Part shown: one piece after another, positions 32,204 to 43,900 of the stretch
How positions within the stretch are numbered: the stretch's first letter is position 1
Layout of the letters: each line of letters opens with the position of its first letter
Origin: JADGHX01 sp035760965
GTDB taxonomy: Bacteria > Pseudomonadota > Gammaproteobacteria > Steroidobacterales > Steroidobacteraceae
Length of the DNA stretch: 64,000 nucleotides
Reading direction: 5' to 3'
NCBI GenBank assembly: GCA_035760965.1
Contig: DASTRY010000050.1
Coordinates: 10,288 to 74,287 of the forward strand
Position numbers and translations under genes: made by a program
Notes under the pieces: model-generated
The model's database searches: none
What the model saw: the letters and a program-made list of their open reading frames with translations, nothing else
Told to the model about the DNA's origin: nothing

Positions 32204-32244
32204 GGCGCGGCGCGCTCCGAAACCGAAGCGCTGTTTATGGAAGG

Positions 32245-33111
32245 TTAGGGATCTTGCGGAACGCTAAGGGCGCCGCGCGCCACGCGTCCGCCGACGAACT
32301 GCCATTCGTAGGCGAAGCGCAACACCCGGTACTCCTTCGCGACCTCGGGCGGGAAGGGATCGAACGGGCTCGCGAGCTTGAGAATCGCGAGCGCCGCCTG
32401 GTCGAGCTCCGGATAGCCGCTCGAGTTGCGAATGACGGCGCGGGTCAGCTTGCCGCTCGAATCGATAGCCACTTCGAGCACGGGACTCGCCTTCACATCA
32501 GGAGCGCGCGCCGCGGTCGGGTAGTTGAGCGTGCCGATGCGCTCCACCTTGCGCCGCCAGGCATCCAGATAGGGCGCGAGCTTCGACTCGCGTGTGTCCG
32601 GAGTGATCCACAGCTCATCGTGCTCCGGGCCGCGCAGCTGTGCCGGGCCGGCTTCGTCCTGCGGCCCAGGCTGTTGCGAGCTCTGCTCGGTGAGCAGAGC
32701 CGGTGCATTCCGGGTGGTGCCGGAGTCGCCGGCGTCCATCATGTAGCGCACGTCGGCGCTCCAGGCGAGCGTCGTCAGAACACGCTCGTTGCGACTGCCC
32801 GCGGTGGACCCTTTCGGGCCGAGCGACGTGCCGTCCAACGTGCCGTCCTGCGCGGGAATGGGCACTGCCGACGCGCGATTGCGCGGCGGGACCGGCTTTT
32901 TCGTGTTTCCGGCACCCTTCTGGGTGCGCTGAGCGAGATAGGTGGCGTTGTCGTTGCGGTCGGCGTCGGGCAGCTCGTCCGATACGAGCAACACGTCGAG
33001 CCCGGGCGCACCGGTGCCGCCGTCAGCGGTGGCGCTGAAGGTAATACCGAGAATCACGATCGCGTGCAGGGCGCCTGCGAGGAACAGCGTCGTCAGCAGG
33101 CGCTCGCGCAC
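32245..33111 (-). CDS. tonB: TonB-family energy transducer
   Basis: A 288-residue TonB-type protein linking the ExbBD proton-driven complex to outer-membrane receptors. It has an N-terminal anchor (RERLLTTLFLAGALHAIVILGITF), a disordered periplasmic stretch and a C-terminal TonB domain (KVERIGTLNYPTAARA to SSGYPELDQAALAILKLASPF). The Pro-rich spacer is short and atypical. The GTG at 33111 is preferred: AAGGA lies 9 bases before it and a TATACT -10 (33165-33160) is upstream; an in-frame GTG at 33153 would coincide with the transcription start. Confidence 0.88.
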   Translation of the reverse strand: MRERLLTTLFLAGALHAIVILGITFSATADGGTGAPGLDVLLVSDELPDADRNDNATYLAQRTQKGAGNTKKPVPPRNRASAVPIPAQDGTLDGTSLGPKGSTAGSRNERVLTTLAWSADVRYMMDAGDSGTTRNAPALLTEQSSQQPGPQDEAGPAQLRGPEHDELWITPDTRESKLAPYLDAWRRKVERIGTLNYPTAARAPDVKASPVLEVAIDSSGKLTRAVIRNSSGYPELDQAALAILKLASPFDPFPPEVAKEYRVLRFAYEWQFVGGRVARGALSVPQDP

Positions 33112-33235
33112 GGGCGCGATTCCTTCGCGCAAGGTCAAGCTCTTGGAGGCCACGGTTCGAGTATAGCTGCGGGTCTCGCGGTGACGCGTGCGCGGGATCG
33201 CACGGCATCCGTTCGCGCGTACGGGCTGTCCCCGA

Positions 33236-34198
33236 TCAGCGACGCGCGAGGCGCTTCTCGATAGCGGCCGCCAGCATTCCGCCGATATCGATGCCGAACT
33301 GCTTGTCGAGCTCGCGTATGCCCGTGGGGCTCGTCACGTTGATCTCGGTGACGAAGCCGCCGATCACGTCGAGGCCGACGAAGATCATGCCTTTCGCGGC
33401 GAGCGCCGGGCCGATCTGCCCGGCGAGCCAACGGTCACGCTCGTTCAGCGGCCGGCCGACCCCTTTGGCGCCGGCGGCGAGATTGCCGCGGTTGTCGTTG
33501 GCCGAGGGAATGCGCGCCAGCGCGTACTCGACCGGCTCGCCGTCGATGAGCAGCACGCGCGAGTCGCCGCTCGCGACGATCTCCGGCAGATAGCGCTGAA
33601 CGATGGCGAACTTCGCGCCGTAGTCGGTGAGCGTTTCGAACACGACGTTCATGTTCTTGTCGTTCTGCTCGACCACGAAGATCGATTTGCCGCCCATGCC
33701 GTGGAGCGGCTTCACGACGATCTTGCCGTGCTCGCGCAGGAAGGCTTCCATGTCGGCCATGTCGCGGGTGATCAGCGTCGGCGCGCAGCATTGCGGGAAC
33801 CACGCGGTGTACACCTTCTCGTTCATGTCCCGCAGGCCCTGCGGGCGGTTGACGACGAGGACGCCTGCGGCCTCGGCGCGGTCGAGGATGTACGTCGTGT
33901 AGATGTACTCCATGTCGAAGGGCGGGTCCTTCCGCATGAGGATGCAGTCGAGCGTCTCGAGCGGCTCCGTCCGCGGCTCGCCGAGCGTGAACCAGGCCAC
34001 CGGGTCGGCGGCGACGGTGAGCGGGCGCATCCGCGCGAACGCTCGGCCATCGCGGAGGGAGAGGTCGCCCTGCTCCATGTAGACCAGTTCAAAGCCGCGC
34101 GCCTGCGCAGCGAGTAACATCGCGAGCGTCGAGTCCTTCGCGTACTTGATCTGCGCGATGGGGTCCATCACGACGCCGAGACGAATGGCTTGCTTCAT
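33236..34198 (-). CDS. gshB: glutathione synthase
   Basis: A 320-residue ATP-grasp enzyme that adds glycine to gamma-glutamylcysteine. The N terminus LGVVMDPIAQIKYAKDSTLAML, the MRKDPPFDMEYIYTTY substrate segment, KPLHGMGGKSIFVV (ATP loop) and GLDVIGGFVTEINVTSPTG are all diagnostic. The enzyme makes the substrate of the phytochelatin synthase-like protein encoded at 10.3 kb. It is divergent from the pilG operon, with 249 bp between them. Confidence 0.97.
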   Translation of the reverse strand: MKQAIRLGVVMDPIAQIKYAKDSTLAMLLAAQARGFELVYMEQGDLSLRDGRAFARMRPLTVAADPVAWFTLGEPRTEPLETLDCILMRKDPPFDMEYIYTTYILDRAEAAGVLVVNRPQGLRDMNEKVYTAWFPQCCAPTLITRDMADMEAFLREHGKIVVKPLHGMGGKSIFVVEQNDKNMNVVFETLTDYGAKFAIVQRYLPEIVASGDSRVLLIDGEPVEYALARIPSANDNRGNLAAGAKGVGRPLNERDRWLAGQIGPALAAKGMIFVGLDVIGGFVTEINVTSPTGIRELDKQFGIDIGGMLAAAIEKRLARR

Positions 34199-34260
34199 GT
34201 CGTTTCCTCGAGGGGGGCTCGGAAATTATGCTCGGCGCCTTGCGAATATGTCCGCACTGC

Positions 34261-34278
34261 GTGAGACGCGGTTCTCAC
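34261..34278. promoter_or_regulatory. inverted repeat in the gshB-pilG intergenic region
   Basis: GTGAGA and TCTCAC flank CGCGGT. It lies between the divergent gshB and pilG genes and could be an operator for either. A TATACC -10-like element (34327-34332) is downstream on the pilG side, but its -35 is poor. Confidence 0.35.
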
Positions 34279-34447
34279 GGGTGTCGCTTCATGCAGAAAA
34301 CGTGACGCGCGTGGCATCGCCAAGGTTATACCGATATGTTAAAACCGCGCTGCGCGTGCCCTCGGTCCCGCCACCATACGCGGGTGGGCAGCGGTGGTGT
34401 GTGGGCCACCGGTGTGGGTATCGATGGAGCGGGAGGAGTCGCCTGAC

Positions 34448-34840
34448 GTGAGCGGCAGCAACGCAAAGCTTCAGGGCCTGAAGGTCCTGGTGATCGACGA
34501 CAGCAAAACCATCCGCCGGACCGCCGAGACGCTCCTCGCCAAGGAGGGGTGCGAGGTGTTCACGGCGATCGACGGTTTCGATGCGCTGGCGAAGATCGCC
34601 GACCATCAGCCCGACATCGTCTTCGTGGACATCATGATGCCGCGACTGGACGGCTATCAAACGTGCTCGCTGATCAAGCACAACAAGGTTTTTCGCGCGA
34701 TTCCGGTGATCATGCTGTCCTCGAAGGACGGGCTGTTCGACCGGGCGCGGGGGCGCATCGTCGGATCGGAACACTACCTGACGAAGCCGTTCACCAAGGA
34801 CGAGCTCCTGAGCGCCATCGAGACGCATATCGGGAGATGA
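34448..34840 (+). CDS. pilG: twitching-motility response regulator PilG
   Basis: A 130-residue stand-alone receiver domain. Phospho-acceptor is D61 (IVFVDIMMPRLDGYQ), with VIDDSKTIRRTAETLL at the N terminus and the conserved lysine in YLTKPFTKDELL. In Pseudomonas PilG is phosphorylated by ChpA and promotes pilus extension and cAMP signalling. The GTG at 34448 has GGAGGAG 9 bases upstream; an ATG at 34424 would put the ribosome site inside the gene. It is the first gene of the Pil-Chp operon. Confidence 0.95.
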   Translation: MSGSNAKLQGLKVLVIDDSKTIRRTAETLLAKEGCEVFTAIDGFDALAKIADHQPDIVFVDIMMPRLDGYQTCSLIKHNKVFRAIPVIMLSSKDGLFDRARGRIVGSEHYLTKPFTKDELLSAIETHIGR

Positions 34841-34845
34841 AGGAC

Positions 34846-35211
34846 ATGGCTCTCATCCTGATCGTCGACGACTCGCCGACCGAGGTGCACGTCATGCAGA
34901 AGGCCCTCGAACGGCATGGCTACAAGACGGCGGCGGCCGCTGACGGCGCCGAAGGCGTACGCCTCGCGCGCGAGATGGTCCCCGACCTGATCTTCATGGA
35001 CATCGTGATGCCGGGCATGAACGGCTATCAGGCGACGCGCACGCTCGCGAACGATCCGAAGACGCGCACGATTCCGATCATCATGGTGACGTCCAAGGGG
35101 CAGGAGACCGACCGGATCTGGGGCCTGCGCCAGGGCGCCATCGACTACATGGTGAAGCCCGTGTCGCCCGACCAGCTGGTCGCGAAGGCACAGGCGACGC
35201 TTGCCGGCTGA
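34846..35211 (+). CDS. pilH: twitching-motility response regulator PilH
   Basis: A 121-residue receiver domain with acceptor D52 (LIFMDIVMPGMNGYQ), N-terminal ILIVDDSPTEVHVMQ and the terminal lysine motif YMVKPVSPDQL. PilH is thought to act as the phosphate sink or retraction-side regulator opposite PilG. The ATG at 34846 is preferred (GGGAG 9 bases upstream); another ATG at 34837 overlaps the pilG stop. It is 5 bases downstream of pilG. Confidence 0.94.
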   Translation: MALILIVDDSPTEVHVMQKALERHGYKTAAAADGAEGVRLAREMVPDLIFMDIVMPGMNGYQATRTLANDPKTRTIPIIMVTSKGQETDRIWGLRQGAIDYMVKPVSPDQLVAKAQATLAG

Positions 35212-35226
35212 CGGTAAGGCCGGCTC

Positions 35227-35790
35227 ATGACCGACGCCGTATCGCTCAAGAGTCTGCGCGACCGACCGTTCGAGCTGCTCGCGGAGCTGGAACGGCGCGG
35301 CCGGCAGCTCTCGGCCCAGGTGGCGCAGGAAGGCTCGAGCGGCCGCGAGTGGGTCGGCGTCGCGATGCGCATGGCCGGCGAGCTCTACCTCGTGGCGCGC
35401 GAAGAGACGCGCGAGGTGCTGAGCCTGCCGAACGCGCTGACGCGCGTGCCGGGCGCGAAGTCGTGGATCAAGGGACTCGCGAACGTGCGCGGCCAGTTGC
35501 TCCCGATCGTCGATTTACGGCAGTTCCTCGGCAGCGGCGTGACGCCGACGACGCGCAACACGCGCATCATCGTCGTGAATCACCGCGAGATCCCCGCGGG
35601 GTTGGTGGTGGACGAGGTGCTGGGTTTCCGGCGCTTCGCGGAAGGCGAATTCTCGGGCGATGCGCCGCCGACGGTCGCCCGTTGCGAGCGCTATCTCGCG
35701 GGCGCGTTCCGGCGGGGCGCCGAGCAATGGCCGGTGTTGAGCCTGCGGCAAATACTGGAGAGCACCGCGTTCTCCGAGGCCGCGGCATGA
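35227..35790 (+). CDS. pilI: chemotaxis adaptor PilI (CheW-like)
   Basis: A 187-residue CheW-domain protein that couples the receptor PilJ to the kinase ChpA. Visible features are VAMRMAGELYLVAREETREVLSLP, WIKGLANVRGQLLPIVDLRQFLG (the CheW core) and GLVVDEVLGFRRF. It starts 15 bases after pilH and precedes pilJ by 55 bases. Confidence 0.94.
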   Translation: MTDAVSLKSLRDRPFELLAELERRGRQLSAQVAQEGSSGREWVGVAMRMAGELYLVAREETREVLSLPNALTRVPGAKSWIKGLANVRGQLLPIVDLRQFLGSGVTPTTRNTRIIVVNHREIPAGLVVDEVLGFRRFAEGEFSGDAPPTVARCERYLAGAFRRGAEQWPVLSLRQILESTAFSEAAA

Positions 35791-35845
35791 AGCAGAGACG
35801 GATGAACAAAGCTTCGAACCCCAACAGGCGCGAGGTGGCGCGGTC

Positions 35846-37912
35846 ATGACGACGCCGGCGGCCCCTCCTCAGAAAGGACGCGCGCTCGATCTCGTGATCG
35901 TCGCCGCGGCCCTGCTGGCGCTCGGCAGCGCGGCGGCGTGGTTCCTCATGGGCCAATCCGTGAAGCCGGCCGCGACGACCGCGCCGGTCGAGGATCTGTA
36001 CGCGGTCGCGCTGGACGCTCCGGGCGCCGCGGCCGGCGATGCCGAAGCGCTCGGCAATCTCGAGAAAGAGCTGAAGCGCCTGCGCGAGGTGTCGCGCGCG
36101 CACGAAGAGGCGACGTGGGCGCAGGACCCGAAGTTCGCTCGCGTCATCAACAATGCCAGCGTCGTGCTCGGCGCGAGCAAGCAGCTCGGCGATGCCGCCT
36201 CCGCCGCGCGCGAAGCGCGCGAGCTGGTCGCGAAGCTCCTCGCGGAGATCGGCACGCTCGCGAGCAACCTGAACGGGCCGTCGCTCGAAGCTGCCGTCCG
36301 CCCGCTCGAGCGCTTCGAGGTGCGCGCGCAGCGCTTGCAGCTCGATGTGAGCGCGCTCGCGACCGGCACGGCGAACCCGAGCCAGGCCGCGCAGCGGCTC
36401 GCCGAGAGCTCCGACTATCTCGGCCAGGTCATCAAGGGATTCAAGGGCACGGACACGGGCCTCGGCTTGCCGAAGGTCACCGGCGCGGACGCGCAGCAGC
36501 GTCTGAAAGCGGTCGAGACCCTCTACAACGAGCTCGACAACGTCGTGCGCCGCGCCGTCAACGCAGCGCCTCAGCTACCCGCCGCGCAAGTCGCCGCGAA
36601 GTCGGTCAGCGAGGATGCGCGCGCGCTCGCCATTGCCGCGGGCCGCGGCGCATTCGATGTGGCGCCGGTCGGGCAGAATCCGCTCGCGTATCTGCCGGGG
36701 GTGCTCGCCATCGCGGCGCTCGTCGGCGTCGTCCTCATCTGGCTGGGCGTGAAGCGCTTGCGCGAAACCGTGGATCGGTACCGGCTCGCGATGGAAACGC
36801 AGCGCAAGGAAACGGACCGCAACCAGCAGGCCATTCTGCGCCTCCTCGACGAGCTCTCATCGCTCGCCGACGGCGACCTGACGGTGCAGGCGACCGTCAC
36901 CGAGGACATCACGGGCGCGATCGCGGACTCGATCAACTACGCGGTCGACGCGCTGCGCGGCCTCGTCACGACGATCAATCAGTCCGCGATTCATCTCGAC
37001 AGCGCGGCCCGGCAGACGCAGGCGCTCTCCGCGCACCTCGCCAAGGCGAGCGGCGCGCAGGCGAAGCAGATCGCCTCCGCGACGGAGTCCGCGAGCGGCA
37101 TGGCCGCTGCGACCGAAGAGGTGTCGGGCAACGCGGAGCGCGCGGCCGATGTCGCGCGGCACTCGGTCGAAGTCGCCCACAAGGGCGGCGACGCCGTGCG
37201 TCGCACGATCGACGGCATGAACACCATCCGCGAGACCATCCAGGAGACCTCGAAGCGCATCAAGCGCCTCGGCGAGAGCTCGCAGGAGATCGGCAACATC
37301 GTCGAGCTGATCAACGACATTGCCGAGCAGACGAACATTCTCGCGCTGAACGCCTCGATCCAGGCCTCGATGGCCGGCGAAGCGGGGCGCGGCTTCGCGG
37401 TCGTCGCGGACGAAGTGCAGCGTCTCGCCGAGCGCGCCGCGAACGCGACCAAGCAGATCGAAGTGCTGGTCCGCACCATTCAGACGGACACCAACGAGGC
37501 GGTCGTCTCGATGGAGCGCTCCACGACGGACGTCGTGGGCGGCGCGCTCCTCGCCGAGAACGCCGGCGCGGCGCTCGAAGAGATCGAGCAGGTGTCCAAC
37601 CAGATCGCGAGTCTCGTGCAGAACATCTCGAACAGCTCGCGCCAGCAGACCATGGCCGCGCAGAACATCGCGCGCAACATGGGCGTGCTGAAAGAGATCA
37701 GCACGCAGACTCAGGAATCCACCAACGCCACCTCTGCGGCCATCGCGAAGCTCGCCGAGCTCTCGTCTGGCCTGCGCAAGTCGGCCGCCGGCTTCCGGCT
37801 GCCGGGGACCACTACCGAACCGACCCTCACCAGCACGTCCGCGACGGGTACGTTCCGGCGTGTGGATGAGGGTAAGGCAGCAAGGCCCGTGTCCGTCGCG
37901 GGCGGTAGTTGA
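35846..37912 (+). CDS. pilJ: twitching-motility methyl-accepting chemoreceptor PilJ
   Basis: A 688-residue transmembrane receptor. One membrane span lies at about residues 15-33 and the second near 282-302 (YLPGVLAIAALVGVVLIWLG). Between them is a periplasmic region with two PilJ-type helical modules. A HAMP-like segment follows, then a signalling coiled coil with the hairpin tip EIGNIVELINDIAEQTNILALNASIQ. It would sense surface contact or pilin signals and control ChpA. The usual pilK methyltransferase gene is not between it and chpA. Confidence 0.94.
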   Translation: MTTPAAPPQKGRALDLVIVAAALLALGSAAAWFLMGQSVKPAATTAPVEDLYAVALDAPGAAAGDAEALGNLEKELKRLREVSRAHEEATWAQDPKFARVINNASVVLGASKQLGDAASAAREARELVAKLLAEIGTLASNLNGPSLEAAVRPLERFEVRAQRLQLDVSALATGTANPSQAAQRLAESSDYLGQVIKGFKGTDTGLGLPKVTGADAQQRLKAVETLYNELDNVVRRAVNAAPQLPAAQVAAKSVSEDARALAIAAGRGAFDVAPVGQNPLAYLPGVLAIAALVGVVLIWLGVKRLRETVDRYRLAMETQRKETDRNQQAILRLLDELSSLADGDLTVQATVTEDITGAIADSINYAVDALRGLVTTINQSAIHLDSAARQTQALSAHLAKASGAQAKQIASATESASGMAAATEEVSGNAERAADVARHSVEVAHKGGDAVRRTIDGMNTIRETIQETSKRIKRLGESSQEIGNIVELINDIAEQTNILALNASIQASMAGEAGRGFAVVADEVQRLAERAANATKQIEVLVRTIQTDTNEAVVSMERSTTDVVGGALLAENAGAALEEIEQVSNQIASLVQNISNSSRQQTMAAQNIARNMGVLKEISTQTQESTNATSAAIAKLAELSSGLRKSAAGFRLPGTTTEPTLTSTSATGTFRRVDEGKAARPVSVAGGS

Positions 37913-37920
37913 GCTCAGAC

Positions 37921-40900
37921 ATGCCAGACGTGGCTTCCCAGACGTTCGACTTCGTCGGTCGCGAGCTGAATGCGACGCTGTCCGAGGCGCGTACCGCGCT
38001 CGAGAACTACGTCGAACAGCCGGAAAATCTCTCGTTGCTCGAGCGCTGCAAGCAGGAGCTGCACCAGGTGCAGGGCGTCCTGCGCGTGCTCGAGATCTAC
38101 GGCGCGGCGCTCCTCGCCGAGGAGATGGAGCAGGTCACGAGCTATCTGCTCGCGACCGCCGCTGAGCGCAAGAATCAGGCGGAGAGCCTCGATGCGCTGA
38201 TGCGCGCGATGGTGCAGCTCCCGAGCTATCTCGAGCGCGTGCTCGCGGGCGGCCGGGACCTGGCGCTGGTGCTCCTGCCGCTGCTGAACGATCTGCGTGC
38301 GGTCCGCGGGAGCGCGCTGCTCTCCGAAGGCACGCTGCTGCTGCTGAACCTGAAGTCGGACAAGCAGGCGCAGCCCGTCGCGGCGGCGCCGGGCGAGCCG
38401 CCGCTCAGCGTCGAGCAGTGGGCGCGGCGGCTGCGCGCGCGCTTCCAGGTGGGTCTCATCGGCTGGATTCGCGGCGAGCGCATCGAGCAGAACCTCGAAA
38501 TCCTCGCCGCCGTCGCACAGAAGCTCGAGCAGATCGCGACGCGCCAGCCGCTCTTCCAGCTCTGGTGGGTGGTCGGCGCGGTCATCGAGGCGCTGCAGGA
38601 GAACGGCCTCGAAGGCGGCGTGTCGGTGAAGCGCCTGCTCGGTCTCGCGGACCGCGAGATCAAGCGGCTCTACGAGCAGGGCGAGGCGCGCTATGCGCAG
38701 ACGCCGCCCGTCGAGCTGCTGAACAATCTTCTCTACTACGTCGGCCGCGCCGAGACCTCGGGTCCGCGCGTGACGGCCGTGCGCGCCTCCTTCCGCCTCT
38801 CCGAGCTGCTGCCGGTCGACGAGGCCGTCGAGCAGGAGCGCGAGAACCTCTCGGCCCCGAGCGTCAAGCTGATGCAGACGGTGGCGGCTGCCATTCGCGA
38901 GGATCTCGGCAAGGTCAAAGACGTCCTCGACATCTTCGTGCGCCGAGGCGCCGCGCAGCCGCAGGAGCTCGGCCCGCAGGTCGAGATGCTCCGCAAGATC
39001 GGCGACACGCTCGGCGTGCTCGGCCTCGGCGAGCTGCGCGCGAGCGTCCAGGGCGAGACGGAACGGCTCGAGAAGATCGTCTCGGGCAAGCTGACGGCGG
39101 ACGAGGCGACGCTCGTCGAGATCGCCGCGACCCTGATCAGTGTCGAGGATCGTCTGGACGATCGGCTCGTCGGCATGATCATGCCGCGCTCGAGCCCCGC
39201 GACGGGCACGCCGTCGCAGGACGACACGGAGTTCCGGCTCGTGCAGGGGGCGGTGCTGCGCGAGTGCATTCTCAATCTCGCGCGCGTCAAGGAAGCGATC
39301 TCGCAGAACGTCGGCGGTGTGCTCGATGCCGCCGGGCTCGACAGCTGGCAGGACCTGATGCGCGGCCTGAAGGCGGCGCTCCTGATGCTCGGCAAGACGC
39401 GCGCGGTCGAGATCATCGACGAGATCACGACGCAGCTGAAGCGCGTGATGCAGCCGAGTCTCGGCGGCTTGCCGCCGGGCTTCGTGGATCGTCTCGCCGA
39501 CGCGATCGTCAGCGTCGAGTACTACATGGAAACGCTCCAGGCCGGTCGCAGCGACCCCTGGTACATGCTGGACAACGCGCATTCGTGCCTGCAGATGCTG
39601 GCCAACGCGGCCCCACCCACGGTGCCGACGGTTGCGCCGCTCGATCCGTCGGCCTTCGCGCGCACGCTGCAGATTCCGACGGCGGGTGTCAGTCAGGATC
39701 AGTTCGCCACGACCGATGTCGGCGTGCAGCCGCCGACGCTCGCGCCGCGCTCCGCGCCGCTCATCGAGACGGCCGATCCGGAGCTGGTCAATCTCTTCAT
39801 CGAGGAAGCGCGCGAGGAGCTCGCGAAGATCCAGCGCTTCTATCCGGGCTGGGAGCAGAATCCGCTCGAGCACGACAGTCTCGTCACGATTCGCCGCTCG
39901 TTCCATACGCTGAAGGGCAGCGGCCGCATGGTTGGCGCGCGCGATCTTTCCGAGTTCGCGTGGGCCATCGAGAACCTGCTGAATCGGCTGCTCGACAACA
40001 CCGTGACGCGCTCGCCGCCGATCCTCTCGGTGCTGCGGGATGCGGTGACCGCCCTGCCGCAGCTCATCGAGCAGCTCGAGTCCGGCACGCCGGTGCAGGC
40101 GGACACGGCCGGCATCATCGCGCGCGCGCACGGCCTTGCGTCCACCAAACCCCCACCGGCCGCCGCCCGGCCCGCTTCAGTGGAAGAGCAAGCGGCGGCC
40201 ACCGAAAAAAAAGACGTAGCGCCGCCGCCGGAATCGGCCGCGGCGCAACCAAAGTCTGAGGCGGCCGCGGTCATCGCTGCTGCGCCAACTACAGACGCCG
40301 CGCCGGCGACGGCGGGTTCCGCGTCGGACTCGACGTCCGCGCCTGCGCGCGATACGGCGGACACGGGCTCGCAGCTCGGCTCCGACGATCTGCTGCGCGA
40401 CATCTATACGCGCGAGACGGCTTCGCACATCGCGACGGTGCGCGCGTACATCGAGCGCGAACGCGAGCGCCCAAGCCCGCACCTGCTCACGGAAGATGTG
40501 TACCGCGCCTGTCACACGCTCTCGGGCAGCTCGAAGATGGCGGAGGCGCGCCACGGCATCCGGCTCGCGGAGCCGCTCGATCACTGGCTGCGCAAGGCGT
40601 TCAACAGCGGCCTCGGGATCGTCGATTCGGACCTCAATCTGCTCGCGGACTGCATGACGGCGATGGAGTCGGTCGCCTCGCATCTCGACGAATCGACCGG
40701 CTACTTCATTTCGCACGAAGGATTGCGCGGGCGGATCAACGAAGCGGAAGCGGCGCTCGATCTGCGCATCGCCGAGGCCTCGCGCATCGCTGCGGACGCC
40801 GCGTCAACCGCGCCCCCGCCCGCGCTCGCGCCGCCCGCCGCAACGGAACGCGCCGCGGAAGACTCGGACGAGGAGATCGTCCTGAGCAAGGACGCGATGA

Positions 40901-43900
40901 CCGACATCGAGCAGTCGATGGTCGAATCCGTCGTGCTCGAAGAGGACAGCGTGAAGCTCGACGAAGTGGAATCGGCGACCGTCGAGTCCGTCACCCTGAC
41001 CGCGTCCGGCGAGGAGGGATCCGCCTCCGAGCGCATCGAAGACACGCGCCTCGAGCCCGCGCCGGGAGCGTTTGCGCCCGCGGCGGCCGGTGCGGAGCCG
41101 CGCGAGGCCGCGGCTGCGCAAGCCCCCGAGGCCATCGAAGAACCTTCACTCGAGCAAGAGCTGGCGGAGCAGGAGGCCATGGAAGAAGAACTGGCCGATG
41201 AGCCGCCGGTGTACCACAGCGACTTCGACCACGAGGTCGCCGCCATCTTCACCGAAGAGGCGAACGAGCTGATCGAAGTGTCCGAGCACGCGCTCAGCGA
41301 GTGGCGCAAAGAGCCGCAGAGCGCCGAGGCGCGCTCGGCCTTGAAGCGCCCGATGCACACGCTGAAGGGCGGCGCGCGCATGGCCGGCATCGTGCCGATG
41401 GGCGATCTCTCGCACGAGATGGAAACGCTCGTGATGCAGGTCGACGCCGGCATCGTGCCCGCGAACGACGCGATGTTCGGAGTCATGCAGAGCTGCCTGG
41501 ACGAGCTCGCGCGCATGCGCGATGCCGTTGCCGCGGGGCAGCCCGTGGCGCACGCGAAGAAGCACATCGCCCGCATTCACGCACTGTCGAAGCCGAAGCC
41601 GGTTGCGAAAGCGAAGCCTGCTGCCCCGGCTGTCACGCCGGCACCCGCTGCGGAGGTTGCGCGAGCCGACGAGAGTGCGGCTGCCGGCGCAGGTGCAGCG
41701 ATCGAAGCTCGGGGCGACGGCGCGCGGGGCGTTCCAGACGCCAACGCACCGGAGTCCGGAGCTGGCGCAGAGATTCAGCGCGCGGGTGAGTCCGTCGCAG
41801 CATCCCCGGCCGAGACTGTCCGTTCCGAGCTGCAGATGCCGGCCGCATTCGCCGACGCGAGAGCCGAGGCTGCCGCCGAGCAGCGGGACGCGGCTTTGCG
41901 CGAAGACAGCTCGCAGAGCGCGGAGCGTGAGCCCGCCACCGAGTCTGCGGCGCAGCGTCATTTCAGTGGCTCCGCCGCCGAAGGCGAGCATCACGACCCA
42001 TCCGAGGCGGCAAGCTTCGCGGGCGACGTCATGGGCACGCCTTCGGCGCAGCCGAGCACTGCCGCTTCGGACATGCCATTCAGCGAGCCCGCGCGCGCGC
42101 TCGGCGAAAGCGCAGCGAGCCCCAGCGAGTCATCCGAAGCAGCGCGTCGCGAAGAGTCCACCGCGTTCGACGGCGCACGTCGTGACGAGACGCCTTCCGA
42201 GCGCGATCAGCCGTATGCGGCCGACGCAGCCGCATCTTCCGGCGCAACCCAGAGCGTTCGCGCGCTCTCCGACGAGCCGGTCGTGCCGTTCGTCGAACGC
42301 CGTTCGTCGGCACCGATTGCCGCGCGCGCGATCTTCCCCGCCCCGAAGCCCGGGGACGACGACAATCACCTGGCCGCGCCGTTGCCGGTGCCGCCGGGCC
42401 GCGAGCCCGTCGCGCCGGCCACCGATCGCCCCGAGATGGCGCGCGTCGACGCAGAGCTGCTCGACACGCTGCTCAACACCGCCGGCGAAGTCAGCATTGC
42501 GCGCGCGCGGCTCGAGCAGCAGATGGGCTCCATCGAGTTCAACCTCGGCGAGCTCTCGCGCACTGTCACGCGTCTGAAGGAACAGCTGCGCAAGCTGGAA
42601 ATCGAGACCGAAGCGCAGATCCTGCATCGCCACGAGGATGATGTCGGCACGCATCGCAGCGACTTCGATCCGCTCGAGCTCGATCGCTACTCGTCGATTC
42701 AGCAGTTCTCGCGCGCGCTCGCGGAAACGGCGAACGACGTGGCGAGCATCCAGGGCCTGCTCGAAACGCTGTCGAGCGACACGCAGAACCTGCTGCAACA
42801 GCAGGCTCGCACGATCACCGAGTTGCAGAACGGCCTCATGCGCACGCGCATGGTTCCGTTCCAGCGCCACGTCACGCGGCTCGCGCGCATCGTGCGCCAG
42901 GCCGCGGCCGACACGGGCAAGCGCGCCGAGCTCATCGTCGAGGGCGCCGCGGGCGAGCTCGACCGGCAGGTGCTCGAGCGCATGCTGCCGCCGTTCGAGC
43001 ACATGCTCCGCAACTCCGTCGTTCACGGCATCGAGAAGCCCGAGGAGCGCGTGGCGCGCGGCAAGCCCGAGGTCGGCCGCATCAAGCTCGAGCTGCATCG
43101 CGAAGGCGCCGAAGTGATGGTGCGGCTCTCGGACGACGGCGCCGGCATGAATCTCAAGGCGATCCGCGACAAGGGCGCGGCGCTCGGCCTGATTCCCGAA
43201 GGCCATACGCTCAGCGATGAAGACGCCATGCAGCTCATCCTGGAGCCGGGCTTCTCCACCGCCGGCACGATTACCCAGCAAGCCGGTCGCGGCGTGGGCA
43301 TGGACGTGGTGGCGACCGAGATCAAGCGTCTCGGCGGCGCGCTCCACATGGAGACGCGCGCGGGCGAGGGCACGCAGTTCACGATCCGCTTGCCGTTCAC
43401 GCTCGCCATCAGCCACGCGCTGGTCGTGCGCACGGGCGACGAGTTCTATGCGCTGCCGCTGCCGACCGTCGAAGGCGTGCTGCGCTTGTCGAAGGCGGAA
43501 GTCGCGAGCCACCTCGGCCGCGATCAGCCCACCTTCGACTACAACGGGCAGAAGTACCGCTTCCAGAATCTCGCCACGTTCGTCGGTCTCGAGCCGCAGC
43601 CGCTGCCCGAGCAGGACGTGACCATCCCCGTCGTGCTGGTGCGCGCGGGCGAGCACTCGACGGGTCTCATCGCGGATGAGCTCGTCGGCAGTCGCGAGAT
43701 CGTCGTGAAGTCGGTCGGCCCGCAGATCTCCTCGATCCGCGGCATCTCGGGCGCGACGATTCTCGGCGACGGCCGCATCGTCGTGATTCTCGACATCGGC
43801 GCGCTGGTGCGCGGCGAGTGGCGCGGCCGCGCGCAGCCGATCAAGCAGGAGAAGACGGACCGGCGCACCTTCGCGATGGTGGTGGACGACTCGATCACCG